A DNA stretch of 64,000 bases from Ligula intestinalis (lineage: Eukaryota > Platyhelminthes > Cestoda > Diphyllobothriidea > Diphyllobothriidae): assembly GCA_036362985.1 (NCBI GenBank), contig JAYGXS010000002.1:10428396-10492395 (forward strand), read 5' to 3'. Position 1 is the stretch's first letter; every line of letters begins with the position of its first letter. The notes under the pieces are model-generated. The model ran no database searches. It saw only the letters and a program-made list of their open reading frames with translations, and was not told the origin of the DNA. Position numbers and translations under genes: made by a program. Of this stretch, positions 45,501 to 53,115 are shown piece after piece.

Positions 45501-45743
45501 GCAAACGTAAGGAACTCTTGGAGACTAGTAAAATTGTCTTCCATAAGCGCTGTTGACTTACCTTTCATAAGCGTAAAATTTCGACTGACCTTTATGTTAT
45601 GCGGATCAACGGCGTCAGAAGAAAAGTTTTTGTGCGGTCGACAGGTCAATATGGCAGCAGTATTCAAAACAGCCGTCACAACTTGGACCTGCTCCCCATT
45701 GACTGGTATTGCGTTGGTTTCACCGAGCGTTATCTGTTCCGGA
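18393..45743 (-). CDS. Three-Ig-domain cell-surface protein (lachesin/IgLON/DIP-like), partial gene model
   Basis: Six exons read on the - strand: 45743-45590, 36650-36434, 35514-35344, 34083-33955, 19997-19809, 18527-18393. Junction phases match throughout (0,1,1,1,1). Ig1 has LTC ... FIW ... DEGEYIC and the PTYLTFNHQRIIRDSRY stretch typical of domain 1 of lachesin/IgLON/DIP proteins. Ig2 has KLTCNASGIPAPSLKW and GTFACVAYNG. Ig3 has GNPIYSLYWKFNG and FGNYSCVVHSPFG, but the B-strand Cys position reads Ala (ILKATV). Such proteins mediate neuronal or cell-surface adhesion; that role is inferred from the family. The signal-peptide exon (expected above 45.8 kb) and the C-terminal exon(s) (expected below 18.4 kb) were not identified. 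The 13.9-kb intron between Ig2 and Ig3 hosts a PLE and a CR1-like LINE. Confidence 0.8.
19280..19549. mobile_element. Mariner-like deletion derivative (270 bp)
   Basis: The ends CAGGGTGTCCCAAAAATGTA and its inverted match ...GGGACACCCTG are flanked by TA on both sides. The middle retains a + frame reading VAELRKAIKHECTRMPMCV, which resembles the C-terminal part of a mariner-type transposase. It lies in the Ig gene intron between exons E and F. Confidence 0.85.
19809..19997 (-). CDS. Ig gene exon E: first half of Ig domain 3
   Basis: The acceptor is CTTTTATTTCACAG. The donor is taken as CTG|GTAGGT because it alone gives phase 1, matching the next exon; a later CAG|GTACAC would break the frame. 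It encodes APVVIMGNRFISQ, IILKATVTGNP and YWKFNG. The B-strand cysteine is Ala. Confidence 0.8.
20435..20502 (-). repeat. Inverted PLE terminal repeat, left arm
   Basis: Its reverse complement matches 23101-23165, sharing the string ACCTGGTGAGCCAGTGT and AAACCACCG. It carries TTGATCA ... GAAA, a decayed form of the hammerhead-like core in the right arm. Confidence 0.75.
21266..22979 (+). pseudogene. PLE polyprotein (RT, GIY-YIG), one frameshift and one stop
   Basis: The first block (21266-21628) has VILPADKGGSTAILNKADY and [20 protein letters not shown]. The frame then shifts, and 21711-22979 reads VSFDVVSLFTSIPLG, then RYIDDTF, the intact RT catalytic motif, and LPFLDVLVQR. The GIY-YIG region follows near 22560 (FIYKILCGGYNAVYCGQTGR) with an in-frame TGA at 22656-22658 after LREHQ. 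The same frame goes on to a C-terminus with HLSEVAIHTLETGHQLAW. Domain B reads KGVLMQSAISGF, where a Gly is usual in place of Gln. This copy is less decayed than the one at 1-2.7 kb and belongs to a different PLE lineage. Confidence 0.9.
23101..23165 (+). ncRNA. Candidate hammerhead-like ribozyme core in PLE terminal repeat
   Basis: CTGACGA (23110-23116) is followed by one extra G, then GAC CTGG TGAG CCAG T GT, and GAAA (23137-23140). The inverted arm at 20.45 kb carries GTC before GAAA, which restores pairing with GAC. Hammerhead motifs are known in PLE terminal repeats; catalysis here is not shown, and stems I and III are not evident. Confidence 0.45.
23240..24170. other. Unassigned intron sequence
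   Basis: A GC-rich block (23,330-23,600) is open on both strands without a recognised domain and may be PLE leader or LTR debris. Nothing else is identified. Confidence 0.4.
24175..24605 (+). repeat. Dimeric tRNA-like SINE, + copy
   Basis: Two related ~115-bp segments (about 24206-24325 and 24495-24605, both with CCTCATAGTCACTAT and GTGAGCT) flank a tRNA-like unit. The unit has an A-box-like TGGTGCAGTGATAGAG (about 24350) and a B-box-like GAATTCGAAAC (about 24393). The partial unit at the left edge (GGGTATGACTGTTG) suggests a head-to-tail dimer. Confidence 0.65.
25540..26440 (+). repeat. Possible old LTR-element remnant
   Basis: Its 25,690-25,760 part resembles, at low identity, the 3' end of the solo LTR at 56.8-57.5 kb (AATAGTA then ACGCGT). 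A GC-rich stretch follows and ends in TGGCGCC near 26,427, which looks like a tRNA primer-binding site. There is no coding support. This is a weak call. Confidence 0.25.
26440..27689. other. Unassigned intron sequence
   Basis: No gene or known repeat is recognised. A short + open frame at 26498-26698 has no familiar domain. Confidence 0.4.
27690..28125 (+). repeat. Partial LTR (5' portion) of the 56.8-kb LTR family
   Basis: It starts TGTTATTTCCGGCTGAACAA, as the complete solo LTR does, and stays similar through a CATATAAAA TATA motif near 28,090. Similarity ends soon after, so the R/U5 part is missing. Confidence 0.75.
28126..28816. other. Unassigned intron sequence
   Basis: It lies between an LTR fragment and a tRNA-like SINE. 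Nothing is recognised. Confidence 0.4.
28817..28892 (-). repeat. tRNA-derived SINE / tRNA-like sequence
   Basis: On the - strand, GCGATAGCGCAGCGGTTAGC resembles a tRNA A-box/D-arm, and GAGTTCGAGCC is a B-box. The 3' part CCCTCTCGCGGCA partly closes an acceptor-like stem. It sits directly before the LINE start, in the opposite orientation. Confidence 0.6.
28916..29909 (+). pseudogene. LINE ORF1-like protein with one frameshift
   Basis: The first 252 codons (to 29674) include a possible coiled coil near the start and a duplicated segment (SSSRPTA.KVAKT ... VVQGL.EA). The end RSLKIVFKNKEHVQVILS resembles the RRM-like part of LINE ORF1 proteins. At the A8 run (29663-29670) the frame must shift to continue NLRRAHKEVFFQPDYSLEER and RRELVAEIQSRN, ending TAA at 29907-29909. 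ORF1 would bind element RNA. It overlaps ORF2 by about 120 nt. Confidence 0.75.
29789..32680 (+). pseudogene. LINE ORF2: AP endonuclease and reverse transcriptase, degraded
   Basis: The endonuclease starts KCMYTNAQSLLSKLDELK and has VVCITETWL, GGGVLIYVR, VMGDFNAPHIDW and GKSDHVVL. The RT has NYRPVSLTS, DKQHGFRRGRSCLTNLL, VFVDFKKSFDTVPH, GVPQGSVLGPSLFLIYIDD and the catalytic MFADDIK, all readable. In-frame stops are TAA 30419-30421, TGA 30527-30529 and TAG 31235-31237. A frameshift falls near 32,110 and another near 32,300 before the C-terminal VQRCATKLVRGQRNLPYETR block. The endonuclease nicks target DNA and the RT primes there. The motif set fits the CR1/Jockey group. Confidence 0.9.
32679..32747 (+). 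repeat. 23-bp tandem repeat in LINE 3' UTR, 3 units
   Basis: Three units of the pattern AAGTAYTCCRAATCCAAAAATTG follow directly after the ORF2 stop region, with increasing divergence. Confidence 0.75.
33449..33682 (+). repeat. Partial LTR (3' portion) of the 56.8-kb LTR family
   Basis: It matches about 57,203-57,455 of the solo LTR, including GACTTGGTGTGTCCATTGTT and the terminal GAAACA. It abuts the LINE tail, so the LINE may have inserted into, or truncated, this LTR. Confidence 0.8.
33955..34083 (-). CDS. Ig gene exon D: second half of Ig domain 2
   Basis: The acceptor is ACTATTTAAG and the donor is ATTTACT|GTAAGT. This 129-nt exon is phase 1 at both ends. It encodes GNTLIITNATRDLKGTFAC, then VAYNGVLGKTSRTIHV. 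The acceptor lacks a strong pyrimidine tract, but frame and homology support it. Confidence 0.8.
34084..34958. other. Ig gene intron, unassigned
   Basis: No gene or repeat class is recognised. A C13 run lies at about 34,932-34,941. Confidence 0.4.
34959..35255. mobile_element. Pogo/Tigger-like MITE (297 bp)
   Basis: The left end is CAGTGGAAACTCGATTAGC after TA; the right end is CCGAGGCTCCACTG, followed by TG then TA. These match the known pogo/Tigger-type terminal repeat CAGTGGAACCTCG. An internal (AC)n lies at about 35125-35141. A second copy is at 50,343-50,635. Confidence 0.8.
35344..35514 (-). CDS. Ig gene exon C: first half of Ig domain 2
   Basis: The acceptor is ATTTTCAG and the donor is GACAAAC|GTAAGC. 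This 171-nt exon is phase 1 at both ends. It encodes VVREGATQKLTCNASGIPAP and SLKWFF, the B and C strands of an I-set Ig domain. Confidence 0.87.
35515..36433 (-). other. Ig gene intron between exons B and C
   Basis: It is AT-rich with nothing recognised. Confidence 0.6.
36434..36650 (-). CDS. Ig gene exon B: second half of Ig domain 1
   Basis: The acceptor is CCCTCATTTCAG and the donor is GTATTAA|GTAAGC. It starts at FIWRRAGDPTYLTF and includes MDLEINFVKAQDEGEYICLY, with the core Trp, the DxGxYxC motif and the second Cys. Confidence 0.85.
36651..38225 (-). other. Ig gene intron, part without recognised content
   Basis: A possible tRNA-like fragment (TTGGTTAGAGAGCTGG near 37,178) is too weak to call. 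Nothing else is seen. Confidence 0.4.
38227..38475 (+). pseudogene. PLE GIY-YIG domain C-terminal fragment
   Basis: The frame reads LATRAKEHLPSWLMKQEN and SSITEHLLDSGHSVYPKTSF, then RYLEAAYIRRVKPDLCKQ, ending LPW and a stop. This is the tail of a PLE GIY-YIG endonuclease: the RxxEHxPxWL block, the ITEHLxDxGH block and the closing IRRxKPxLC. The rest of the element is missing upstream. Confidence 0.8.
38690..38708 (+). ncRNA. Hammerhead-like core after PLE fragment
   Basis: CTGACGA, eight nucleotides (GCTCTCTC), then GAAA lie about 215 nt after the PLE stop, where a terminal repeat would be expected. The eight nucleotides do not form a stem, so this copy would be decayed. Confidence 0.3.
40037..40646 (+). 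mobile_element. CR1-like LINE 3' fragment nested in the Tc1 transposase
   Basis: The frame VQRRATKLVRGLKNHTYIDR ... LRGHTMKLRMK ... WNNLPQSVVEA matches the C-terminus of the LINE at 28.9-33.4 kb but is clearly diverged. A short duplicated segment (CTCTAAAAACCAGACATATATTG, present twice at about 40,435-40,530) lies in its 3' UTR. It ends in AAACTGGAAAAACTGAAACTG, a microsatellite-type LINE tail, then returns to transposase frame. Confidence 0.85.
40809..40852 (+). other. 44-bp intron in the Tc1-type transposase
   Basis: GTATGATAATC ... CTATTTTTAG interrupts the frame exactly between HRSKE and TAACL. Its removal restores an open frame into SPDLNPIENLF. Very small introns are common in flatworms. 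Confidence 0.65.
41448..41966. repeat. Second foldback family, copy 2
   Basis: It is a direct copy of 8084-8643. Its ends are better inverted matches: AGTAGTTTAA at the left with TTAAACTACT at the right, plus AGCATTTTGT and GGTTATAGGGGTTT on both arms. It lies in the Ig gene intron between exons A and B and has no coding capacity. Confidence 0.8.
42410..42735 (+). repeat. Dispersed repeat of unknown class, copy 1
   Basis: It matches 55568-55950 in the same orientation, including AGTGCCA.AA.GGCCACATTAA and GCACCGTGA...CAG.TTGTTTAT. No coding domain or terminal repeats were recognised. Confidence 0.65.
42935..43335 (-). repeat. Dimeric tRNA-like SINE, - copy
   Basis: The reverse complement matches the 24.2-24.6 kb SINE: CATCATAGTCACTATG, GTGAGCTCCT, TGGTGCCGTGA and the B-box CGGTTCAAATTTCG. 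Parts of two units are present again, so both copies in this window are dimers. Confidence 0.65.
43340..45589. other. Ig gene first-intron sequence, unassigned
   Basis: A - strand frame at 43764-43501 has a hydrophobic segment (FFLFVGFKILLLIIF) but no recognisable domain or splice context. Nothing else is called. Confidence 0.35.
45590..45743 (-). CDS. Ig gene exon A: first half of Ig domain 1
   Basis: The donor AAG|GTCAGT ends the exon in phase 0. The likely acceptor is ACCTTTCAG at 45750-45744; another AG farther upstream would lengthen the exon. It encodes EQVQVVTAVLNTAAILTC, with the first Ig cysteine, then a long B-C loop. Confidence 0.72.
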
Positions 45744-47698
45744 CTGAAAGGTTTCGGTGTCAGTAGAAAAGGAGTATTCGATCCATCGGTTCCTAATGTA
45801 ACGTTTTTCAAAGAAATTTTATCAAAATGCATCGAACTCGTAGAAATGGGCAGGTTTTATACATTATTTTAGACTCCCCTTTTAAACAGACAACTAAAGG
45901 TATGGTTTCTTTTGTATTTCCGCAAAGAAAAAATCATTTCAAATTGAAGCAGTGGTGTGTAATTTGATTTTACATGTTGCAATAAATTGCCACATTTAAA
46001 ACTGTGGCTAACATTTAACCTTTCTTTTCCTTCCGTCAAATAAAGCAACGAAAAAGTAATAGAAATGTACTAAAATTAAAGTTTTGAAAGAAGACGTTAA
46101 AAGTGGAACAAAAATGATGAATGCAAAGGTAACTCGATCCGATGCATGCGCCGACTGCACACTGTAGAAAGTGGAATTTGTCTTTATAACGATTAAAGTC
46201 TGACGATACAATGGTTAGGTTTTTAATTTCCAGCAATTGCGATAAATAAATTTTGACATTGAATGAAGACAAAGAACAGGAAGAAAATTGATACTAGCAG
46301 ACATTCGGTAGTCCGGGAATAAAATATTCTAGGAACCAACGGTAAACGAAACTAAACGACATTCAAAGTGACACACAAGCCTACGAAAGCGCATTCTCCT
46401 CACTGTCGAGTCCGTATCGTGCGTGTATGAACCAAAGAAGGGACATCAGACGGCATTTCTCACCATGGCAAGTTCGTAACTTTCAAAAAATGCTCTGGGA
46501 ATCGCGTTCACTCCGAGATTAAGGATGACACTCTAGATGTACAAAATGTTCTATATTCTCGTTTAGTTAAGATAACAGTCGGATGCTTCCACATATTGTT
46601 TTCCTTCTTGGTACGTTTTCGGACAAATATGATTGACTTCCCTCCCTTTTTATCTGCAATTTTACAAAATTGGTTTTTTTCTTACACCTCTGAACTGTAC
46701 GTGAAGAACCAAGCTACCTATTGTGCTCCCGTAAAGTAACATTGGGTCTTTGCTGATTCGCCATTAAATTCTGCTTAACCCTGTTTCCATCCAACTTCGC
46801 GAATTAAGAGGAATACCCTTAATTTGTACCCGTGATAGTTAAGGAAATTAAAATATGCAAAACGTAAATTCGGTTCTTGAAGCTATGCGGTATGGTTTGA
46901 TCAGTTCGTGGGGGAAAGCGTCCCGCTTCTGTTTCTGTCAACGTACGTTTTGAATTTATTTGGCTGGATGTGTTTTCTATACAGATTTACTTACGATGCA
47001 GGGTACTTTTGGAAAACCGACCTTCGGAATTAAAGGAAATCTTTAAGAGGTTTTTGGGGTGGAAGGATTGGATAATTTTGGCCAATCAATTAAAGAGACG
47101 AGGGAAAACCGAGCTGCTTAACTCACCTCACCCATTCGCTGCAATTTTCTGACCAGTTTTAGCCCCTATGTCATGGACCGACCTGATGATGAATGACCAA
47201 AAACAATTGTTTGCCAGTACGACACTTCAATCAATTAATCCCCTTACTCTATATGATGAATACATTGGCCTTATAACTGGCGTAGATGGTAAAATAAATA
47301 GCGGCAGTTTTTATTTACGTGACTAAACAAACAATTTTGGTACCACCGTAAGGCGTTCAAGGTTTTATCTCAGCGTCACTATGCAGAGAATTTCACCAAC
47401 GATTCAAAAAAATTAATGCGTAAAATGGATAAGAAATCGGCATTCAAATATTCCTCATCAACGGAAAAGTAAAGTTCTCACGGGTACATTCAAGTTCCGT
47501 TAACAGTCCTAGGAGCTGTAGCAGGTTTGCTAACAAAAAGCATCGGAGGCCCATATTGCGATTGAATGTCAGTCTCTGATTTCCACAGTTTTTCCCTCTT
47601 TCACCGGAGCTCGTCTACTCCCTCGGCGGACGATGCAAGTAAGACATTCCGAGTGAAAACCCCCGTAGGCTAGGCTATGCAAACGGCCATTTGGTTGG
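45744..47698. other. Upstream of Ig exon A, unassigned
   Basis: The missing signal-peptide exon of the Ig gene may lie here or farther right on the - strand; none was convincing. The sequence is AT-rich without known repeats. Confidence 0.4.
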
Positions 47699-48022
47699 TT
47701 AATCGCAACCTCCTCCACCTCCTTCTTCTCTAAAACCTGCTCCCTCCGTAGTAGTAGTAGTCAAATTAGCATTTTGGCCAGGGGAGACGTTAAGACTGCC
47801 ATTATAGATATCCTCCTGCTGTTTCTCTCTGCTGCTGCTGCTGCTGCTGTCTCTTGATCTCCCTCTCAATGCTTTGACGATCAGGTCTCTTTGTTGAGCG
47901 GGAACCGCCGGCCGCGAAGTAATTACTCTGTCGAAAAGCTTATCCTCTCTAAATTGGCTGATATCCGTCTGGATCAGTGATGGTTCGCGGCAAGGCAGCT
48001 TGAAAGCAGCACTGGTTTGCAT
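47699..48022 (-). CDS. Hypothetical open frame with in-frame triplet repeats
   Basis: The 107-codon frame starts MQTSAAFKLPCREPS and includes FREDKLFDRVITSRPAVPAQ, then six serines from an AGC run, five threonines and a glycine run before its stop. Amino-acid use looks protein-like and is unlike the surrounding intronic DNA. It could be a small gene or a coding exon lying 5' of the Ig gene. There is no signal peptide and no family is recognised. The (CTG)n tract may equally be a plain microsatellite. Confidence 0.35.
   Translation of the reverse strand: MQTSAAFKLPCREPSLIQTDISQFREDKLFDRVITSRPAVPAQQRDLIVKALRGRSRDSSSSSSREKQQEDIYNGSLNVSPGQNANLTTTTTEGAGFREEGGGGGCD
47830..47849. repeat. (CTG)n trinucleotide repeat
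   Basis: Six CTG units follow a pyrimidine stretch. Confidence 0.9.
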
Positions 48023-50342
48023 GGTTTGCTGGCGCGCAAGCCTGCATTTTTAAGCGGTGGCATTTAAGAATATTTGCAGTCACTCATGAGTGCTGCAAAA
48101 CACATCCAAACACATAAATAACGAAAGAATTATGGTTAGGATTGCTCCGACTTTTTAAACTTTCCTTTTCCTACTATCCCGTTCTTTTGTTACGGATGAA
48201 CATCTTGACATATTATTTTGGCTGTTGCAGAAGAGGGTCTGAAATTGTAGAAGTGTTTACAAAGCACCTTAATTCGGCTGTTAACCTGGACATTGCTTAT
48301 TATGGAAGATTTAAAAAGGCTTAAGTTAGTCAGTCATAAAAGCTTTCCAACTAGAGCAACTTATATCATTTGAAATGTGTTTCTATAAAATCAGAAACCT
48401 ATTATCAGCAGAACTTGATTTTCATTCAATTTTTATTGTTTTTACAACAATTAGAGCGGAAGAAGAAAAGCTGGTTTTTTAGAAGGAACCCCACGCTTGT
48501 ATTTTTGGGACTACTGTTTTATTGCACTAGGCGGTTACATCCAAACGCAAGATTAGCTAATAATGCATTTTACGGATAGAAATTTTAGAAAGGAAAAAGT
48601 TCTTTGACTTTTCATTCACCTTTCCTGATTCTAACATAAACCCAGGAAACTACTAGTGTTAAGTCAACAAACTTTCAAAAAGATTTAAAATTAAAAAAGA
48701 CAACTTTGTTTGATAAACTCGCCCTTTGCAGACTTCTGAGCAATTGTGCAAGAAAATGAATCGATAAAATACATGAACCAATAGAGTTAATCGACAATGT
48801 TTCCCCACATTTTAGCATTTCTCGATATTATTGTAGTTTTCTGATGATGAATAATGGTAAAGGTAAGTTCACAAAACTTGAATATAAAAAATATATTTAA
48901 TTCTTTTGTGAAAAACGAATTCTTATTTTTATTTCAACTTCATTCACACTTAGAAGTTAAGGCTAGTAGACAGTCGTTCCGAAGAGTCTTCCAAGCTTAA
49001 ACTTTCCCTGTTAGGACACCGTTAACCGATGTTATCAGGAATAAAGATCAACGGTCGATCAATTGTTCCATTTGGAATGTGCCGGAAAGAATTCGTAGTG
49101 TGACCTAGAATTCCCACACAGGATTTCAGGTGGCAACGATTGTCTGAGTGAATGTGTGGAGCTCATTGGCTCAGAGCGCAGGCAAAGCGTACATAAGGCA
49201 AAAGGCCATACAGGCCTTCTTTTTGGATAGTTCACAGTTTCTCATCCAGCCCTTAATAAGTAATATCTAAGGAAACTTTAAGTCTTACTCCGAATGCAAA
49301 ACCATGTTTGAAAGGCTGAGTAGCGCTTAAATAAACGTTGTTTTTGAGTTTCCTATGCATTCTGTTTTAGGCAGATATTTAGGAAAAATCAAGCGCTTTT
49401 TACAAACTTAACTAGTGAAGAATATGTTGCCGTACTCCTTTCGATCGAATCACAGGTAACTATGCAGGAGTCTCTGAATCCTTATGGTAAATGAAACAAA
49501 GTTTTCGAATATGTTTTAGTGCGCAGTTAGATAATGAAGGAAACGCAAATATGAAGTTGTATTTATAGGAAATCTGGACAAACAAAGAAGATGTTAAGTC
49601 GCAAGCCTGTTTTTAAAGAACGGAACTTCTTAAAGGCGCTTATATCCATGAAATCAAAAGTATGTATATTTCATGTTGTTATAGAAAAATATGACTATTC
49701 TACAAACTTCAAAGCTGAGGACAAAGACTGTATGATACTCAAACAGCGTGTTTTTCGTCAGCTTCATGGTGCAGAAGTATTGCAGAGACCTTCTTCTAAG
49801 AGCAAAACTCCCCTAGTTCTTTGAGCATTTACGAGAACATGGATCTTGTGCATTATGTCCCACAGAATCCTAAAAACAAGTCTGGGACTGGAAAATGTGT
49901 CTTAGTATATACTTTAATATTACCAAAGTCCGTACGCAAAATGCAAACGCGACGCTGTTATTCGATTGCAGTCGATGGAAGTGAGTTTACGTTTTTCTAT
50001 CAACTTTCGGAATGTACCTAAAAAGGCCTTTATTAGGGCACATTGAATACGTTCACTACAGCACTTTACGCCTGACATTTTAGATTGCTCAGTAAGCAGT
50101 ACTATTACAATACAATGCAAGTTCATATGTATGTTTTATTGCATTAATATGTACCTCTTTCTTTCCAAAATGCATGACCTTACGAGACGCAACTGTTTAA
50201 GCTAGGCATCTTATCTTTTGGTTTGCAAAGAGTTGCAATCTGATCTGAACAAAGGGTTTCGCTTACTGCAGAATTAGGAGTGTTGCCTCGCATGCATCTA
50301 CTTTTGAAGGGCTGGCCACCATGACTACATCCTATCAACTTA
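48023..50342. other. Unassigned AT-rich region
   Basis: Short open frames at 48142-48579 and 49591-50021 (+) lack recognisable domains. No repeat class is recognised. Confidence 0.4.
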
Positions 50343-50635
50343 CAGTGGAACCTCGGTTAGCGGGTTTAATCCGTTCCGGCACCGAGCTGGTCATGTGAAA
50401 CGCTCGTCTTGCAAAGCGTAGCCAATCAAACTACGCCAATTTACTGATTGGTTGCGGGTGACCGAGTACCCACGCCCTGAGAGCAAGTATCAACTGTGGA
50501 CACAGGCACACACACACACACAAGCAATGGCGGCCCGTTAACTGAGCGGAAGCTCGTCAATCGAAACATTTTTTCTGCTAGTGGCTTACTTATGGCATAA
50601 AATTCTCGTAAATGGGGCTGCCCGTCACCCAGGGT
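50343..50635. mobile_element. Pogo/Tigger-like MITE, second copy
   Basis: It begins TA-CAGTGGAACCTCGGTTAGC and matches the 34,959-35,255 copy through CGTCTTGCAAA and GAGCGGAAGCTCGTCAATCG. It contains (CA)n at about 50,507-50,522. The right terminal repeat is not preserved. Confidence 0.75.
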
Positions 50636-50639
50636 GAGA

Positions 50640-51660
50640 AAGGAGGTTTCCTCTACCAACAGAGTGACTGAATAATGGAATGCCCTGCGTACGGATGTAC
50701 TCATGTCCCCATCTGTAGGGGAAGCATGATTAGTACAGCCCTGCGCACCTCTGCCCTATCATAACCTTACGTTGTGGTATACCTAAATTCCCGTTATTAG
50801 GAAACATAGAGAGAGGAACGTGCTTTAGTTTAAAAAAAGATCATTCAACATTTTGAGTAGCAGTGGCTCCATTTTCTGTGATCAGAAGATGGCTCAACAA
50901 ATGACACAAGAATCGATAGGGTTAAATATAAAGGAACCCCAATTACGGGGACAGTTCAAGTCTCATGGTTTGTTTGTCTGGCCCTTCTCACGAGAGGTTT
51001 CACGCCAGCGATGAGAAAACGGAACTGTGTAAGCCACGATAAAGCAATAAATATGCAAAAATCCTCACCAACTAGAGCGAAAAGACGTCGTAGTAACTAT
51101 ATCAGAGTGAATCTGATATACAGTGTCATCCATATTTCGACCATTGAAGTGCTTGTCTTATTGCGAGACAATCTTATGCAACCTAAGAAACACCAGTGGC
51201 AAAAGAAAGCATTCCGAGAACTTGTTTTAAATTGATCATATACTTTTTCACCAGAGGAAAAAAGAACACGAAAATGATAAATAATAAGAGACAGAGAATG
51301 CAGACATCTATAAATCTTCAGATTATGGGTTAAGGTATGTTAAAGTAACGTAAACCAAGAATTCTTAAACTCGCTTACTAATTTTAGTAAAAGGCATTTC
51401 CACACAGAGGAAGAACGATAGACTTGCTGAAGAATTAAAACGAAGGTTCCTTAAACAGTAGATCTTGCTGTGAAGAATTTCCAGTGATTTAGGACTAGGC
51501 AAGGTTTAAAGTAAAAAGACACTGGAATAATTTCTGATTTTTTCGTAAAACAAGTTTTTTGATGACCATGCCGAGACGGTATTCAGGCCAGCCTTGAAAA
51601 AAATGAAGATAACTGATCGAAGCCAACAGGAGAATTCCAAGAAGCAATTCAGAAGTAGAA
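50640..51660. other. Unassigned region
   Basis: Nothing is recognised. Confidence 0.4.
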
Positions 51661-51800
51661 GGTGCGATTGTTGGAAAAAGAAAGTTATTTGCCCGGTGAC
51701 CCGGATTCTGGCTTGACCCCATCATCAGGGATGACCACATACTAGGATGAAAAAGGCTCAAAATACGCAGCATTTTTTATAGTCCGTAGCGGACACGTGA
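51660..51800 (-). repeat. PLE terminal-repeat remnant
   Basis: On the - strand, ACTATAAAAAATGCTGCG is followed about 60 nt later by CTGATGA (51728-51722), as in the 13.9-kb remnant. The expected GAAA is not kept. It lies downstream of the - strand GIY-YIG fragment. Confidence 0.45.
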
Positions 51801-51936
51801 GCGCATGTGCACTTTTATTGGCAGTTTATGTAATAAGCGCTTGGGAACGTGATTGATGTGATGCTAACTTGGCATTCCGTTTCCGAGTCACTAATTGCCG
51901 CAACTTCGTCATCCGCATTGGATGTGGGCTTGATAA

Positions 51937-52431
51937 TTACGCGGCAATTACGCGTTCGCTTTCATCGAAATTGGTTGTAGGCTCAGCCCTTCCCACATGA
52001 TTGATTCTCCTGTTCAGAGAAAGTCTTAGTAGGATATACAGGAACTGCAAGTTATTGCTCTTGTTGATGGACTGGGGGCTGAGAACCATGACTCGAACAG
52101 CTCGTGGCTCATTGAACCTCAAAATAGGGCCGCGTCCCGTCAAGTGAGCTGCAAGCCGGAAGTTAACATATTTCTTCCTCACCGCCGTTACATGTTCGGC
52201 TGCTCGCGTCCAGTGCAATCTCCCGGTTTCTTTGAAGTAGTTGCTTTGACCACACCTGCACCAGATCCGGTAAACAATTTCAGCTGTTTCCTGCCGTGGT
52301 AGTGAGTCTTTCGGTTTCATGAGCCGGCGCCTGATGGTTGCTTCTGGGGCGGTCCACTGTCGTAGTAGACAGGACAGACTACATTCACAAAGCGCAAACT
52401 TTCTAAGACAATCTTCTGTCCTACGTCTCAT
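51937..52431 (-). pseudogene. PLE GIY-YIG endonuclease fragment
   Basis: The frame reads EATIRRRLMKPKDSLPRQET, then AEIVYRIWCRCGQSNYFKET, GRLHWTRAAEHVTAVR and SPQSINKSNNLQFLYILLR. This is a third PLE lineage, with Phe-Lys where YVGET is expected. The RT part lies just upstream on the same strand but is separated by an inverted fragment. Confidence 0.83.
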
Positions 52432-52445
52432 GCAAATTTAACCCT

Positions 52446-52655
52446 ATAAACACGGTGGCCCGCGAGATCAACACAACGTTAATGGTAATGGAGAACTCAG
52501 GTGTAATATCGCCAGTCGACCGACGCATGACGAGAGCGCCAGAAACGGCCATGGCCCGCTTCTATGGTCTTTCCAAGGTGCAAAAGTGGGATAATCAGGC
52601 AGCTGATAGCTTTCAATACATTCTTCACGTAAGGAAGAGCTCACCAAACTTTTGA
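52446..52655 (+). pseudogene. PLE RT N-terminal fragment, inverted relative to its neighbours
   Basis: VMENSGVISPVDRRMTRAPE, then TAMARFYGLSKVQKW, matches the PLE region just before the RT palm. It is on the + strand while the flanking PLE pieces are on the - strand. Confidence 0.7.
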
Positions 52656-52689
52656 GCCATTTGGATGTGGTTTCTTCTCTCATCTGCGT

Positions 52690-52880
52690 ATGCGCAAGTT
52701 GACAAAATTGCGCGGGTAGCCATTCACTCTCAGTACCCGTCGAAGATATTGTATTTCAACAAATTTGTCTTCCATTTCGCCACAATGCGTCTCAACGCGC
52801 CGGTATAGCGTTCTTACGCATCAGCGTTGGCGATCGGGCAGTCTTTGTTGAAGTTAAGAGCTTTTTTAATTTTTATTACC
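52690..52880 (-). pseudogene. PLE RT C-terminal fragment, degenerate
   Basis: Pieces in shifted frames correspond to the PLE stretch after the RT palm: FNKDCPIA, an ETHC-like region, and VNGYPRNFVNLRIR near 52,700. It would lead into the GIY-YIG fragment at 52,431 if the + strand insert were absent. Confidence 0.55.
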
Positions 52881-52984
52881 TTCCTAAACACTTGAGTATT
52901 TAGGTCACTACAGTCTTTATGGGAAATAAGGTCATTCGAAAACGTTAGATGGTTGTTTTCTCCCTCCTCCATCGTTAACTAAAA

Positions 52985-53115
52985 ATCTGGGTAGACAGGG
53001 TTCAGAATTACCTAGAATGGATAAGGAAGAAGAATTATCGAGCACCGGATCAATTGGTTTGTTATCCTGGGCCTTTGTACTCTTACAGGAGTCCATCGTC
53101 AGAAATAAGAAGCAG
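52985..53115 (-). repeat. PLE-like terminal repeat, inverted left arm
   Basis: The reverse complement matches 55,050-55,190, with AACCAATTGATCCGGTGCTC and the block CTGACGATGGACTCC. Confidence 0.65.
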
